This document shows positions 47,108-56,670 of a DNA stretch of 64,000 bases, piece by piece; the stretch's first letter is position 1; each line of letters opens with the position of its first letter. The position numbers and the translations under genes are program-made. The stretch spans positions 124,001-188,000 of the forward strand of contig CAWAIM010000017.1 in NCBI GenBank assembly GCA_963781895.1. The letters run 5' to 3'. This DNA is from Roseiarcus sp963781895 (GTDB lineage: Bacteria; Pseudomonadota; Alphaproteobacteria; Rhizobiales; Beijerinckiaceae). Below the pieces are notes generated by a model that worked only from the letters and a program-made list of their open reading frames with translations, had not been told where the DNA came from and did no database searches.

Positions 47108-48152
47108 CGCAGCGCCCGTTCACGCGGCGTCGGCCGGGCGGCCCTCGGCATGGCGCCGCATCGACCTGTTTGCGATCGTCGTACGTTTTCAGAGCGTCAT
47201 AGGCCTCGTTCTCGTGGCGATCGGCGGCGTCATCTTTTCGCCTCGCCGGCACGGCCACATCCTGTTCCTCGCCCCCGACAACGTCGCCAACATTGTGCGC
47301 GCAGTGTCCGAGACCGGGATCATCGCGGTCGGCATGACGTTCGTCATCATCACCGCGGGAATCGATTTGTCCGTCGGCGCGCTGCTGAGTCTGTCCAGCG
47401 TCCTCACCGCGACCATCATGACGACGGCGGGGTGGGGACTCATACCGACGATTCTCTTTGTCGTCGCTTGCGGCGCCGCCTTCGGGGCGATTCAGGGAAG
47501 CATTTCGACCCGTTTCCGGTTGGAGCCGTTCATTGTCACGCTGGCGGGTCTTCAGGTCGCGCGCGGACTGGCGCTCGTGATCTCCAACAATCAGTACATC
47601 AACATTTCTTACGGCGAGGGCCCGGGCTTGGCGCCGCCGGTCTTTTCCATCCTCGGCGATCGTTTGTTCAACAACACGGTGCCGGTGGCGACGCTGGTCT
47701 TTGTCGTCGTCGCGGCCGTCGCGACCTTCGTGCTGAACTTCACCCGTTTCGGCCGCTACGTGTTCGCGGTCGGCGGCAACGAGCGCGCGGCGCGCCTCTC
47801 CGGCGTGCCGGTGACGATGGTGAAGGTGTCCGTCTACGCGATTACTGGCCTGGTTTCGGCGATCGCTGGAATCGTCCACGCCGGGCAATTCAATTTCGGC
47901 AGCGCCAACGACGGCACAGGCTATGAGCTGACCGCGATCGCCGCGGTCGTCATCGGCGGCACCAGCCTGTTCGGCGGCGCCGGTTCGATGGTCGGCACGG
48001 TCGCCGGCGCGATCATGCTCGGGGCGCTGGCGAACGTGCTGCAGCTCAACAACATCAATGCGGCGCTGCAGCTCCTCGCGACCGGCGCGATCATCGTGCT
48101 CGCCGCGGTTCTTCAATCTCTCGTCCGTCGCCGCGAGGGATTGGGTCGTTGA
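47100..48152 (+). CDS. sugar ABC transporter permease (RbsC-like)
   Basis: A 350-residue CUT2 permease with about nine helices. Marks are VGMTFVIITAGIDLSVGALL, the FRLEPFIVTLAGLQVARGLA region and AVGGNERAARLSGVPVTMVK with the cytoplasmic coupling loop, then AIAAVVIGGTSLFGGAGSM. It forms the channel for the ATPase encoded just upstream and the binding protein downstream. Confidence 0.92.
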   Translation: MNDAAPVHAASAGRPSAWRRIDLFAIVVRFQSVIGLVLVAIGGVIFSPRRHGHILFLAPDNVANIVRAVSETGIIAVGMTFVIITAGIDLSVGALLSLSSVLTATIMTTAGWGLIPTILFVVACGAAFGAIQGSISTRFRLEPFIVTLAGLQVARGLALVISNNQYINISYGEGPGLAPPVFSILGDRLFNNTVPVATLVFVVVAAVATFVLNFTRFGRYVFAVGGNERAARLSGVPVTMVKVSVYAITGLVSAIAGIVHAGQFNFGSANDGTGYELTAIAAVVIGGTSLFGGAGSMVGTVAGAIMLGALANVLQLNNINAALQLLATGAIIVLAAVLQSLVRRREGLGR

Positions 48153-48265
48153 TCCCAGGCGACGCAACATAATGATCGCGGACCGGTATGAAATCTGGGC
48201 CGCGGTCGCTATCCGACGCAAGTCGGAAGTCGAGGATCGGAAGCAGACAACCAACGGAGTCAATT

Positions 48266-49255
48266 ATGGCCATTGCAATCGCGAAAAGACCGGCGGCATG
48301 GACGCTCGGCGTCGGCGCGCTGGCGCTCGTCGCCGGCGCCGCGCACGCGGCGCCCCTCGTCAAGGATTGTGGGAAGGACGGAAAGTACGTCATCGGTTTC
48401 TCGCAAGCGAACAACGCGGAGCCCTATCGTCAGCATGTCAATGACGAGCTCACCGCGGCGGCGAAGAACGTCCCGCAATTCACCCTGCAGATTGCCGACG
48501 GCGCCGGCAACGTGAACACCCAAACCTCCCAGATGGACAATTTCATCACTCAGAAGGTCGATCTGATCCTGATCTCGCCGTTCGAAGCGTCGCCGCTGAC
48601 GCCAGTCGTCGCGCGCGCCATGAAGGCCGGGATTCCGGTCATCGAACTCGACCGCAAAACGGTCGGCGAGCCCGGCAAGGACTACACCGCCTTCATCGGC
48701 GGCGACAATTTCAAGATCGCCGAGGAGGCGGGCAAATATGTCGCCGACAAGCTGCTGCCCAACGGGGGCGAAGTCGCCGTCCTCGAGGGCCTGCCGAGCT
48801 CGACCCCGGCTGTCGAGCGCCTCAATGGCTTCAAAGATGGCGTGAAGGCCAATCCGAAGATTCAGGTCGTCGCGGAACAGGCGGCCGACTGGCTCCCGGA
48901 CAAAGCCCAGACCGCCTTCGCCGCCATGCTCCAGGCCCATCCGAACATCAAAGCGCTCTATGCGAGCAACGACATGATGGCGGCGGGCGCGAGGCTGGCG
49001 GCCAAAGGCGCCGGCAAGAAGGACGGCGACATCAAGATCATCGGCACCGATGGCTTGCCTGGCCCGGCTGGCGGCATCCGCGCGGTCGCCCAGGGCGAGT
49101 GGGCGGCGACGTTCACCTATCCAACCGGCGGTCCGCAGGCGATCGACATGGCCAAGTCGATCCTTCTCGATTGCGCCGCAACCGTCCCGGCGACGGTCAC
49201 CGTGCCGACGACGGCGATTACGCCGGACAACGCCAAGCAGATGATGGGGAACTGA
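48266..49255 (+). CDS. sugar ABC transporter substrate-binding protein (RbsB-like)
   Basis: A 329-residue periplasmic type I binding protein. The signal peptide ends at AGAAHA. Seen are YVIGFSQANNAEPYRQHVND, DLILISPFEASPLTPVVARA, IPVIELDRKT and ALYASNDMMAAGA, the standard ribose/galactose-type fold marks. ATG 48266 follows ACGGAG. It is the third gene of the ATPase-permease-binding protein operon, with a strong hairpin after it. Confidence 0.9.
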   Translation: MAIAIAKRPAAWTLGVGALALVAGAAHAAPLVKDCGKDGKYVIGFSQANNAEPYRQHVNDELTAAAKNVPQFTLQIADGAGNVNTQTSQMDNFITQKVDLILISPFEASPLTPVVARAMKAGIPVIELDRKTVGEPGKDYTAFIGGDNFKIAEEAGKYVADKLLPNGGEVAVLEGLPSSTPAVERLNGFKDGVKANPKIQVVAEQAADWLPDKAQTAFAAMLQAHPNIKALYASNDMMAAGARLAAKGAGKKDGDIKIIGTDGLPGPAGGIRAVAQGEWAATFTYPTGGPQAIDMAKSILLDCAATVPATVTVPTTAITPDNAKQMMGN

Positions 49256-49276
49256 ATACGCGTTCTCTCGAGGCTG

Positions 49277-49303
49277 GACGCGGCCCGGAACTCGGGCCGC
49301 GTC
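49277..49303. terminator. strong hairpin after the sugar ABC operon
   Basis: Perfect 11-bp arms gacgcggcccg and cgggccgcgtc around gaact, starting 21 nt after the binding-protein stop and followed by ttcg. It likely separates the operon from kup although no long T-tract exists. Confidence 0.65.
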
Positions 49304-49429
49304 TTCGAAGGTCGCGGCGAGGCCGCTCTTGTTTTTCGAGCCCGTATCTTTCGAACCCGTTTACCCGCCGACCTGATTGCACTACGGTCCGCCGGACGAT
49401 CGAGGCCCCTCTCACCCAGGCCGCTCAAA

Positions 49430-51343
49430 ATGAGTGCTGCCGCGAAAATCGGCGCGATGCCCGGGCAGGGGACAGGGCATTCGTGGGCGCCGGCGGCGCT
49501 GGCCTGCATGGGGATCGTGTTCGGCGACATCGGCACGAGCCCCCTCTATGCGCTCAGCGTGGCCGCGAAGGCCGCCAGTCCCGCCGGGCCGGTTTCGCCG
49601 GAGGCGGTGCTCGGCGTCGTGTCGTTGATTTTCTGGTCGCTGATCATCGTCATCTCCGTGAAATACGCTATCCTGATCATGCGCGCCGACAACCACGGCG
49701 AGGGCGGCATCCTGGCGCTGCTCGCGCTGGTCAGCCCCCGACGGGCCAAGCAAAGCAGACGCGGCGCCGTCATGGTGCTGATCGGCCTTGTCGGAGCGAC
49801 GTTGCTCTACGGCGACGGCACGATCACGCCGGCGATCTCCGTGCTGAGCGCGATCGAAGGGGTCAAAGTCTACGCTCCGCAGATGGGACATGCCGTCGTC
49901 CCGCTGACGGTGGCCATCCTCGCCATATTGTTTCTGATCCAGCGCAACGGCACGTCCTGGATTGGCGGCATATTCGGGCCGGTCATGCTGATTTGGTTCG
50001 TGGCGGCCGGCGTCCTTGGCGTCGCCGGAATCTTAAAAACTCCGGCCGTGCTCGCGGCCCTCAGCCCCTTGCCGGCGCTCGTCTATCTTTGGCATGCCGG
50101 GCCCCTGGCCCTGGTCGTGATCGGCGGCGCGTTTCTCGCCGTGACGGGCGGCGAAGCGTTCTACGCCGACATGGGCCATTTCGGGCCATTGCCGATCCGC
50201 ATCGCCTGGTTTGGCCTGGCGTTGCCGGCGCTCACCCTCAACTATTTCGGGCAGGGCGGCCTTCTCCTCGCCGACCCGGGCGCGATCGACAGCCCGTTCT
50301 ATCAGCTTGCTCCGCAATGGGCGCATTACCCTCTTGTGGTGCTGGCGACGGTCGCGACCGTGATCGCCTCGCAGGCGATCATCTCAGGCGCCTTTTCCTT
50401 GACGCAACAAGCGATCAATCTCGGCTTTCTGCCGCGCATGAACGTCGTCCATACCGAGGGTAGCGAGATCGGCCAAATCTACATTCCCCTCGTCAATTGG
50501 GCGCTTGCCGCCGGGACGCTGATCGCCGTCTTCGGCTTCGGCTCTTCGGACGCTTTGGCCGGAGCGTATGGCATCGCGGTGTCGTTGCTGATGGCGATCA
50601 CCACACTGTTGGCCACGGTCGTCGCCCTGCATTGGAAGCACAATCCCTTGATCGTCTACGGCGTCAACGGCAGCCTCCTCGCCCTCGATCTGCTCTTCTT
50701 CGCTTCGACCACCACAAAGCTCCTCGAGGGAGGCTGGTTCCCCTTGCTCATCGCCCTCGTCATCGCCTTCCTCATGCTGACCTGGCGCAAAGGCGAAGCT
50801 CTCATGGACGCTGTTCGTCTCGAGGTTCGCGAGCGTTCGCAAGAATTCGTCGAGCATCTCAAGCGCGATCCTCCGCTGCGCATTCCAGGGACGGCGGTCG
50901 TCCTCGGCCGCATGGCCAAGGGCGTGCCGCTGGCGCTGTCGCACAACGTCAAATGCAATCACGTCCTGCATGAGAACGTGTTGCTCGTCGCGGTGACGAT
51001 GACGGAAACGCCGAGGGTGTCTGAAGAAGATCGAACCGTGGTCGCGCCGATTGCCGACGGCGTCACCCGCATCGAGCTGCGGTTCGGTTTCATGGAGCAG
51101 CCAAACGTTCCGGAGGGACTTGCGCTGGCGGCGGCGCTCGGCAAGATCTCCGCGTTTGACCCCGCGAAAACAATCTATTTCACCGGTCACGAGACGATCA
51201 TCCCGTCCGGCCGGCGCCCGGGCCTGCCGCGATGGCGGGAGGCTTTGTTCGCGTTCATGCATCACAACGCCCAGCGCCCGGGCGCATATTTCAAGATTCC
51301 AGGCGCGCAAATCATGGAAATCGGGGTCGAATTCGAGATTTGA
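49430..51343 (+). CDS. kup: low-affinity potassium transporter Kup
   Basis: A 637-residue K+/H+ symporter with twelve helices and a C-terminal cytoplasmic domain. Family signatures: CMGIVFGDIGTSPLYALSV, IMRADNHGEGGILALLALV, LLYGDGTITPAISVLSAIEG and FYADMGHFGPLPIRIAW. GTLIAVFGFGSSDALAGAYG lies later. Length is normal. ATG 49430 is used. Confidence 0.95.
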   Translation: MSAAAKIGAMPGQGTGHSWAPAALACMGIVFGDIGTSPLYALSVAAKAASPAGPVSPEAVLGVVSLIFWSLIIVISVKYAILIMRADNHGEGGILALLALVSPRRAKQSRRGAVMVLIGLVGATLLYGDGTITPAISVLSAIEGVKVYAPQMGHAVVPLTVAILAILFLIQRNGTSWIGGIFGPVMLIWFVAAGVLGVAGILKTPAVLAALSPLPALVYLWHAGPLALVVIGGAFLAVTGGEAFYADMGHFGPLPIRIAWFGLALPALTLNYFGQGGLLLADPGAIDSPFYQLAPQWAHYPLVVLATVATVIASQAIISGAFSLTQQAINLGFLPRMNVVHTEGSEIGQIYIPLVNWALAAGTLIAVFGFGSSDALAGAYGIAVSLLMAITTLLATVVALHWKHNPLIVYGVNGSLLALDLLFFASTTTKLLEGGWFPLLIALVIAFLMLTWRKGEALMDAVRLEVRERSQEFVEHLKRDPPLRIPGTAVVLGRMAKGVPLALSHNVKCNHVLHENVLLVAVTMTETPRVSEEDRTVVAPIADGVTRIELRFGFMEQPNVPEGLALAAALGKISAFDPAKTIYFTGHETIIPSGRRPGLPRWREALFAFMHHNAQRPGAYFKIPGAQIMEIGVEFEI

Positions 51344-51374
51344 GCTTTGCTGATCGCGATCGCTCAGGTCGCCT

Positions 51375-51815
51375 TCATCCGCCGCGCCCGAACAACCGTC
51401 CGAATTCGATCTTCGGACAGCGGTTCATGACGACAGCGAGGCCCCTGGCGCGCGCGCGGCGGGCCGCGTCCTCGTCGACGACGCCGAGCTGCATCCAGAT
51501 CACGCGGGGCAGGGGATCGAGCCTCAGCGTCTCGTCGACGACGCCACCGGCGACGGCGGATCTTCGGAACACGTCGACCATGTCGATCGCCGCCGGGACG
51601 TCGGCGAGGCGCGCGAGCGCCGGGCGGCCGCGGATCAGGCCGCCGGCATGGCCCGGGTTGATGGGGTAGGTCTCGAAACCCTTTGCGATGAGAAAGCCGA
51701 GCACCTCGTTCGAGGGGCGCGCCGGATTGGGCGACGCGCCGACCACGGCGATCGTACGCACGCTGGTCAGAATCTCGCGGATCGTCTCGTCGCCGAGGCC
51801 GTCGATGGGCGCCAT
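51375..51815 (-). CDS. CoA-binding domain protein (YccU-like)
   Basis: A 146-residue Rossmann-fold protein. The nucleotide-binding N-terminus is TIAVVGASPNPARPSNEVLG; then YPINPGHAGGLIRG, DVFRRSAVAGGVVDETLRL and WMQLGVVDEDAARRARARGL, ending with the conserved MNRCPKIEF. The fold matches the CoA-binding domain of succinyl-CoA synthetase alpha. Function unproven. It ends against kup convergently and follows the enoyl-CoA hydratase gene by 1 nt. Confidence 0.9.
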   Translation of the reverse strand: MAPIDGLGDETIREILTSVRTIAVVGASPNPARPSNEVLGFLIAKGFETYPINPGHAGGLIRGRPALARLADVPAAIDMVDVFRRSAVAGGVVDETLRLDPLPRVIWMQLGVVDEDAARRARARGLAVVMNRCPKIEFGRLFGRGG

Positions 51816-51816
51816 C

Positions 51817-52629
51817 TCAGCCGCCCCAATTGGGCCGGCGCTTCTCGAGGAACGCGGCTAGACCTTCGACGCTGTCGGGAAGGGCCAGATTGTCGACCAT
51901 CGCCTGGGCGGCGATTCTGTAGGCCTCGTCGAGCGGCCGCTCGACCTGAGCGTAGAACGTGCGCTTGCCGATCGCCAGTGTCGGGGCGGAATGCTCGGCG
52001 ATATTTCTGGCCAGCGCACGCGCTTCCTCGAGCGCCCGGCCGGCGGGGACCACGCTATTGACAAGACCGAAGCGTTCGGCCTGGGCGGCGCTGTAGAGTT
52101 TTCCCGTCATCGCCATCTCCATCGCATGCTTGCGCGACAGGGTCCGCCCGACCGCGACCAGCGGCGTCGAACAGAACAACCCGTTGTTGACGCCGGAGAG
52201 GCCGAAGCGCGCGCGCTCGCCGGCGATCGCCAGATCGCACGAGGCGACAAGCTGGCATCCGGCGGCGGTCGCGACGCCCTCGACCGCGGCGATGACCGGC
52301 TTCGGCAGCGCGACGATCGCCTGCATGAGGACCGAACATCGGGCCATCAGCTGTTCGTAGTAAGCGTTCCCGCGATCGGGATCATTGCGGTGCGCCTGCA
52401 TCTCTCTGAGGTCGTGGCCGGCGCTGAGCGCGGGTCCTTCGCCGGCGAACACGACGACCCGCGCCTTTTCATCCATGGCGATTTCGGCGAAAGCGGCGAT
52501 CAACGCCTCAATCATCTCGAGGCTGAGGGCGTTGCGGTTCCGCGGCGTCGTCAGCGTCAGAGTAACGACGCCCCGGTCGTCCTCGCGTCGGAGAAGGGCG
52601 AGCGGCAAACTGGCGGGCGAGGCGGTCAT
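51817..52629 (-). CDS. enoyl-CoA hydratase/isomerase family protein
   Basis: A 270-residue crotonase-fold protein. The oxyanion loop is GEGPALSAGHDLREM and the second is EGVATAAGCQLVASCDLAIA; FGLSGVNNGLFCSTPLVAV is typical of the ECHDC3-like branch. Catalytic Glu positions of classical hydratases are not obvious, so the reaction is uncertain. Probably cytoplasmic and transcribed with the CoA-binding protein gene, which it abuts. Confidence 0.85.
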   Translation of the reverse strand: MTASPASLPLALLRREDDRGVVTLTLTTPRNRNALSLEMIEALIAAFAEIAMDEKARVVVFAGEGPALSAGHDLREMQAHRNDPDRGNAYYEQLMARCSVLMQAIVALPKPVIAAVEGVATAAGCQLVASCDLAIAGERARFGLSGVNNGLFCSTPLVAVGRTLSRKHAMEMAMTGKLYSAAQAERFGLVNSVVPAGRALEEARALARNIAEHSAPTLAIGKRTFYAQVERPLDEAYRIAAQAMVDNLALPDSVEGLAAFLEKRRPNWGG

Positions 52630-52690
52630 GGTCTGTTTCCGTGTGCGACGGCGGCGTTGACGTCAAGGATACGACGGCTCGAGCGCCGCG

Positions 52691-53890
52691 TCACGCCGCC
52701 CGGTCGTCGCGGAGCCACCGATAGACCGCAGTCTCGAACGCGAGCCAGCCGCTGACCGACGTCGGGTCGGCGAAGGGAAAAAGCTGCGTCGCCCAAAGTC
52801 CGCCGAGACCGTTCGCGCGGTCGATCCAGTAGTAGAGGTTGCCGAGTCCCGCCCATCCGAGCGAACCGGCGGGGCGCCCGGTCGGCGCGTCCGTTTCGTT
52901 GATCATGAAGGTCAGGCCCCAGCTCTTGGCGACGCCAGGGAAGAACTCCACGTCATTCGTCCGCGCCCTTACGGCGCTCTTCAGAGAGCCCACGCCCTCA
53001 TAGACGCGCGAGAGCCCGTTTTGGGCCGCCGCGGCGACAGTCTCCGCCTTCAGCACGCGGCCCCGCGGCCCGGCGCCGTCATTGAGCCACACGCGGACGA
53101 ATTTCATGAAGTCGCCGGCGGTGGAGTAGAGACCGTTGCCGCCCATGTGAATCTCGGATTCGATCGGCCATTCGAAATCCGGCGCGGCTTTGAGCGCGCC
53201 GTCCGTTTCGCGCGAGTGCATGAACGCGCGCCGTTCGCGCATCGCGGGAGTGAGCGCGAAGCCGCTATCGGCCATGTCGAGCGGCTCGAAAACGCGCTCG
53301 CGCAGAACGTCGCCGAGACGCCGCTTGCGTACGCCTTCAATCACCTGGCCACACCAGTCGACGCCGATCCCGTACTGCCACTGATCGCCTGGATCGAACA
53401 GCAGCGGCGCCATCAGCGACGCCCTGGTCCCCGTCCCCGAGCGCTCGATGCGGCGCTCGCGCGCAAGCCGGGCATAGGCCGGATTGAAATTTTCGTAGCC
53501 GAGGCCCGACACGTGCAGCAACAGCATGCGTGTCGTGAGGTCGCGCGTCGGCGGCCGCGTGATCGGTTCGCCCGAGGCGTCGAAGCCCTCCAACACCCGC
53601 AGCGCGCCGATCTCGGGCGCGTAAATCTTCGCCGGGGCGTCGAGATCGACCAGGCCCTCCTCGACGCATTGCAGCGCCGCCGCGCCGACGATCGCCTTGG
53701 TGCAGGAAAATATCATGAGAACGCTGTCGGACGTCATCGGCGCCCCGCCGATGACACGCTCCCCGGCCGCGCCCTCGTAGAGGTTCGAGGCCCGGTCGGA
53801 GACAAAGGCGACGACGCCGGGAACGCGCGGCGAGCCGCTCGTCGCGCGCTCGAGAATTGGGTCGCAGGCGCGGGCGAGGCGGTCGTTCAT
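52691..53890 (-). CDS. serine hydrolase, class C beta-lactamase / esterase VIII family
   Basis: A 399-residue serine hydrolase. The active-site SxxK is FSCTKAIVGA (Ser62, Lys65). LLLHVSGLGYENFNPA contains the Tyr-x-Asn type element, and HMGGNGLYSTAGDFMKFVR replaces the KTG box with HMGG, common in EstB-like esterases. No signal peptide is seen, which favours a cytoplasmic esterase over a beta-lactamase. ATG 53890 is chosen; the longer frame upstream is antisense to aspS. Confidence 0.85.
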   Translation of the reverse strand: MNDRLARACDPILERATSGSPRVPGVVAFVSDRASNLYEGAAGERVIGGAPMTSDSVLMIFSCTKAIVGAAALQCVEEGLVDLDAPAKIYAPEIGALRVLEGFDASGEPITRPPTRDLTTRMLLLHVSGLGYENFNPAYARLARERRIERSGTGTRASLMAPLLFDPGDQWQYGIGVDWCGQVIEGVRKRRLGDVLRERVFEPLDMADSGFALTPAMRERRAFMHSRETDGALKAAPDFEWPIESEIHMGGNGLYSTAGDFMKFVRVWLNDGAGPRGRVLKAETVAAAAQNGLSRVYEGVGSLKSAVRARTNDVEFFPGVAKSWGLTFMINETDAPTGRPAGSLGWAGLGNLYYWIDRANGLGGLWATQLFPFADPTSVSGWLAFETAVYRWLRDDRAA

Positions 53891-54076
53891 TGGCCTTCCG
53901 TGGCGCGGCCCGAAGCCGCCGGGCGGCTCGTTAGCAGGTCCGCGCGGACGATGCCAGACGGTCCCGGATCGAGCCGGGTCCTCGCCTTTCGGCTGCTTTG
54001 CGCTTTCCCGCCCGGTCGATTTCGGATACGCAGCGACCGAAACCGCGCTCAATCTCGACTGCCACGACGGACAATC

Positions 54077-55960
54077 ATGCATCGTTATCGTACGCATACC
54101 TGCGGCGCCCTTGGCCTTGCCGAGGACGGCCAGGCGGTTCGCCTCTCCGGCTGGTGCCATCGCATCCGCGACCACGGCGGGTTGCTGTTCATCGATTTGC
54201 GGGACCATTACGGCCTGACGCAATGCGTCGTCGATCCCGACTCGCCCGCCTTCGCGCAAGCCGAGAAACTGCGCTCGGAATTCGTCGTGCGAATCGACGG
54301 CAATGTGCGCGGGCGCCCGGCGGGCACCGAGAACCCCGACATGCCGACCGGGCTCATCGAGGTCTATGTGCGCGAAATCGAGGTGCTGGGCCCGGCGGGC
54401 GAACTGCCGTTGCCGGTTTTCGGCGACCAGCCCTATCCGGAGGATACGCGGCTCAAGTACCGATTCCTCGACCTCAGGCGCGACAAGCTGCATCAAAACA
54501 TCATGCTACGCGGGCAAATCATTGATTCGCTTCGCGCGCGCATGAAAGGGCAGGGGTTCTTCGAATTCCAGACCCCGATCCTCACCGCCTCGAGTCCAGA
54601 AGGCGCGCGCGATTTTCTCGTGCCCTCGCGCCTGCATCCCGGCAAGTTCTACGCCCTGCCGCAGGCGCCGCAGCAGTTCAAGCAACTGGTCATGGTGGCG
54701 GGGTTCGACCGCTATTTCCAGATCGCGCCCTGCTTCAGGGACGAGGACGCGCGCGCCGACCGCAGCCCCGGCGAGTTCTACCAGCTCGACGTCGAGATGA
54801 GCTTCGTCACCCAGGAGGACGTGTTCGCCGCGGTCGAGCCGGTGCTGCGCGGCGTGTTCGAGGAGTTCGGCGCGGGCAAGCCGGTGACGCAGAAGTTCCC
54901 TCTGATCCCCTATAGGGAAGCGATGCTCAAATATGGCGTCGACAAGCCGGATCTGCGCAATCCGATCAAAATCGCCGACGTCACCGAGATTTTCTCGCGC
55001 AACGACGTAACCTTCAACGCCTTCAAGAACGTCATCAAATCGGGCGGCGCCGTGCGCGCGATTCCGGCGCCTGGCGCGGCCAGGCAGCCGCGCTCCTTCT
55101 TCGATAAGCTCAACGATTGGGCGAGGAGCGAGGGCGCGCCAGGGCTCGGCTACATCATTTTCGAGGAAGTTGTCGGGCCTGAGGAGGGATCGGTTCGGGA
55201 AGCGGTCGCCAATGCGCACGCTCATCACGGCGGCAGTCCCAAGGTCGTCGCCCGTGAGCATGAGGGTCGTCACATCATCGGCAAGGGTCCGATCGCAAAG
55301 TTCCTTCCCAAGGCCGCCAAGCAGGCGCTTATCGATAAGGCCGGCCTCAAGGCCGGCGACGCGGTGTTCTTCGCCTGCGACAAGGAGGCGAAGGCCGCCA
55401 AGCTGGCAGGCGCGGCGCGGGTCCGCATCGGCAATGAACTCGGCGTCTGCAAGAAGGACGTGTTCGAGTTTTGCTGGATCGTCGACTTCCCGATGTACGA
55501 GTGGAACGAGGACGAGAAGAAAATCGACTTCTCGCATAATCCCTTCTCGATGCCCCAGGGCGGCCTCGAGGCGCTGATGGCCGAGGACCCGCTGGAGATC
55601 AAGGCCTTTCAGTACGACATTGTCTGCAACGGCGTCGAACTGTCCTCGGGCGCGATCCGCAATCACCGCCCCGACATCATGCGCAAGGCGTTCGCGATCG
55701 CCGGCTATGGCGAGGAGGTGCTGGAGGAGAGGTTCGGCGGCATGTATCGCGCCTTCCAGTGCGGCGCCCCGCCGCACGGCGGCATCGCGCCCGGCCTCGA
55801 CCGCATCGTCATGCTGCTGGCGGGCGAGGAGAACCTGCGCGAGGTGGTGCTGTTCCCGATGAACCAGCGCGCCGAGGATTTGCTGATGGGCGCGCCGTCG
55901 CCCGCCACCCCCAAGCAGCTGCGCGAGCTCCACATCCGCCTCAATCTGCCGGAGAAGTGA
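54077..55960 (+). CDS. aspS: aspartyl-tRNA synthetase (likely non-discriminating Asp/Asn)
   Basis: A 627-residue bacterial-type class II synthetase. The N-terminal OB fold reads HTCGALGLAEDGQAVRLSGW; the core has FQTPILTASSPEGARDFLVP, motif 2 CFRDEDARADRSPGEFYQLD and motif 3 GIAPGLDRIVMLLAGEENLR, with a GAD insertion domain between. Alphaproteobacteria usually charge both tRNA-Asp and tRNA-Asn with this enzyme and amidate the latter; that is family knowledge, not shown here. ATG 54077 is chosen; the frame open from 53021 is antisense to the serine hydrolase. Confidence 0.95.
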   Translation: MHRYRTHTCGALGLAEDGQAVRLSGWCHRIRDHGGLLFIDLRDHYGLTQCVVDPDSPAFAQAEKLRSEFVVRIDGNVRGRPAGTENPDMPTGLIEVYVREIEVLGPAGELPLPVFGDQPYPEDTRLKYRFLDLRRDKLHQNIMLRGQIIDSLRARMKGQGFFEFQTPILTASSPEGARDFLVPSRLHPGKFYALPQAPQQFKQLVMVAGFDRYFQIAPCFRDEDARADRSPGEFYQLDVEMSFVTQEDVFAAVEPVLRGVFEEFGAGKPVTQKFPLIPYREAMLKYGVDKPDLRNPIKIADVTEIFSRNDVTFNAFKNVIKSGGAVRAIPAPGAARQPRSFFDKLNDWARSEGAPGLGYIIFEEVVGPEEGSVREAVANAHAHHGGSPKVVAREHEGRHIIGKGPIAKFLPKAAKQALIDKAGLKAGDAVFFACDKEAKAAKLAGAARVRIGNELGVCKKDVFEFCWIVDFPMYEWNEDEKKIDFSHNPFSMPQGGLEALMAEDPLEIKAFQYDIVCNGVELSSGAIRNHRPDIMRKAFAIAGYGEEVLEERFGGMYRAFQCGAPPHGGIAPGLDRIVMLLAGEENLREVVLFPMNQRAEDLLMGAPSPATPKQLRELHIRLNLPEK

Positions 55961-56025
55961 GGGCCGAGCGGCGCAGGCGCGCTCTTGTTCGCCTCCGCGC
56001 CGCATGTTAGCCACGCGATCGAAGA

Positions 56026-56102
56026 CGGGGTATAGCGCAGCCTGGTAGCGCGGAAGTTTTGGGTACTTCAGGTCGCAGGTTCAAATCCTGCTGCCCCGAC
56101 CA
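56026..56102 (+). tRNA. tRNA-Pro (TGG)
   Basis: A 77-nt cloverleaf: acceptor CGGGGTA paired with TGCCCCG, D-loop with AGCGCAGCCTGGTAGCGC, anticodon loop TTTGGGT giving TGG, T-arm GCAGGTTCAAATCCTGC, discriminator A and encoded CCA (56100-56102). Confidence 0.95.
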
Positions 56103-56130
56103 TCGTCGTGAAGAATTGGACGGGTCCGTC

Positions 56131-56442
56131 ATGACTGCTCGCATCTATCTGCCTGCCCGCAGCGCCACGCAGTCAGGGCAGGCGAAGGAGAAATGGGTTC
56201 TCGAATACGAGCCCGAAACGCCCCGTCTGATCGAGCCGCTGATGGGCTGGACCAGCTCGACTGACATGCGCTCCCAGGTGAAGCTGAGTTTCGACAACAA
56301 GGACGAGGCGATCGCCTACGCGCAGCGCAACGGGATCGCCTATCGGGTCGAAGAGCCGAAAGAGGCCGACCCGAAGAATCGTGTCCTATTCGGAGAATTT
56401 CCTGCCCAATCGGGTCGTTCCCTGGTCGCACTAAAGCGTTAA
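56131..56442 (+). CDS. ETC complex I subunit, NDUFS4-like
   Basis: A 103-residue accessory subunit related to mitochondrial NDUFS4 (ETC_C1 family), associated with NADH dehydrogenase in alphaproteobacteria. Marks: ARIYLPARSATQSGQAKEKW, PLMGWTSSTDMRSQVKLSF and AIAYAQRNGIAYRV, which match the conserved core. ATG 56131. It stands alone between two tRNA genes, a common arrangement for this gene. Confidence 0.9.
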   Translation: MTARIYLPARSATQSGQAKEKWVLEYEPETPRLIEPLMGWTSSTDMRSQVKLSFDNKDEAIAYAQRNGIAYRVEEPKEADPKNRVLFGEFPAQSGRSLVALKR

Positions 56443-56461
56443 ATTAAGCTCACCGGCTTTC

Positions 56462-56538
56462 GGCTCCGTAGCTCAGTTGGATAGAGCAGCCGCCTTCTAA
56501 GCGGCAGGTCGCAGGTTCGAGTCCTGCCGGAGTCGCCA
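56462..56538 (+). tRNA. tRNA-Arg (TCT)
   Basis: A 77-nt cloverleaf: acceptor GGCTCCG with CGGAGTC (one G-U pair), D-arm GCTCAGTTGGATAGAGC, anticodon stem CCGCC / GGCGG-type with loop TTCTAAG giving TCT, T-arm GCAGGTTCGAGTCCTGC, discriminator G and CCA encoded. Confidence 0.95.
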
Positions 56539-56670
56539 CAGGCCGCGGCCAAGTCGCCCCTTCACCGCAGAGACATTGCAGGGCGCTGGCCTTGCCGCAA
56601 TTATCGCGTTAGCTTTGGCTCTGGCGACGAACTGCGAACGCAGATTCGGGATCGTGGGAGGGATTTCGCG

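Noticed and set aside
49256..49429. Riboswitch upstream of kup
   Set aside because: The region is mostly accounted for by an 11-bp terminator-like hairpin; I see no conserved aptamer core.
53021..54076. Long in-frame extension of aspS upstream of ATG 54077
   Set aside because: It is antisense to the serine hydrolase gene, has no domain content, and AspRS homology begins at MHRYRTHTCG.
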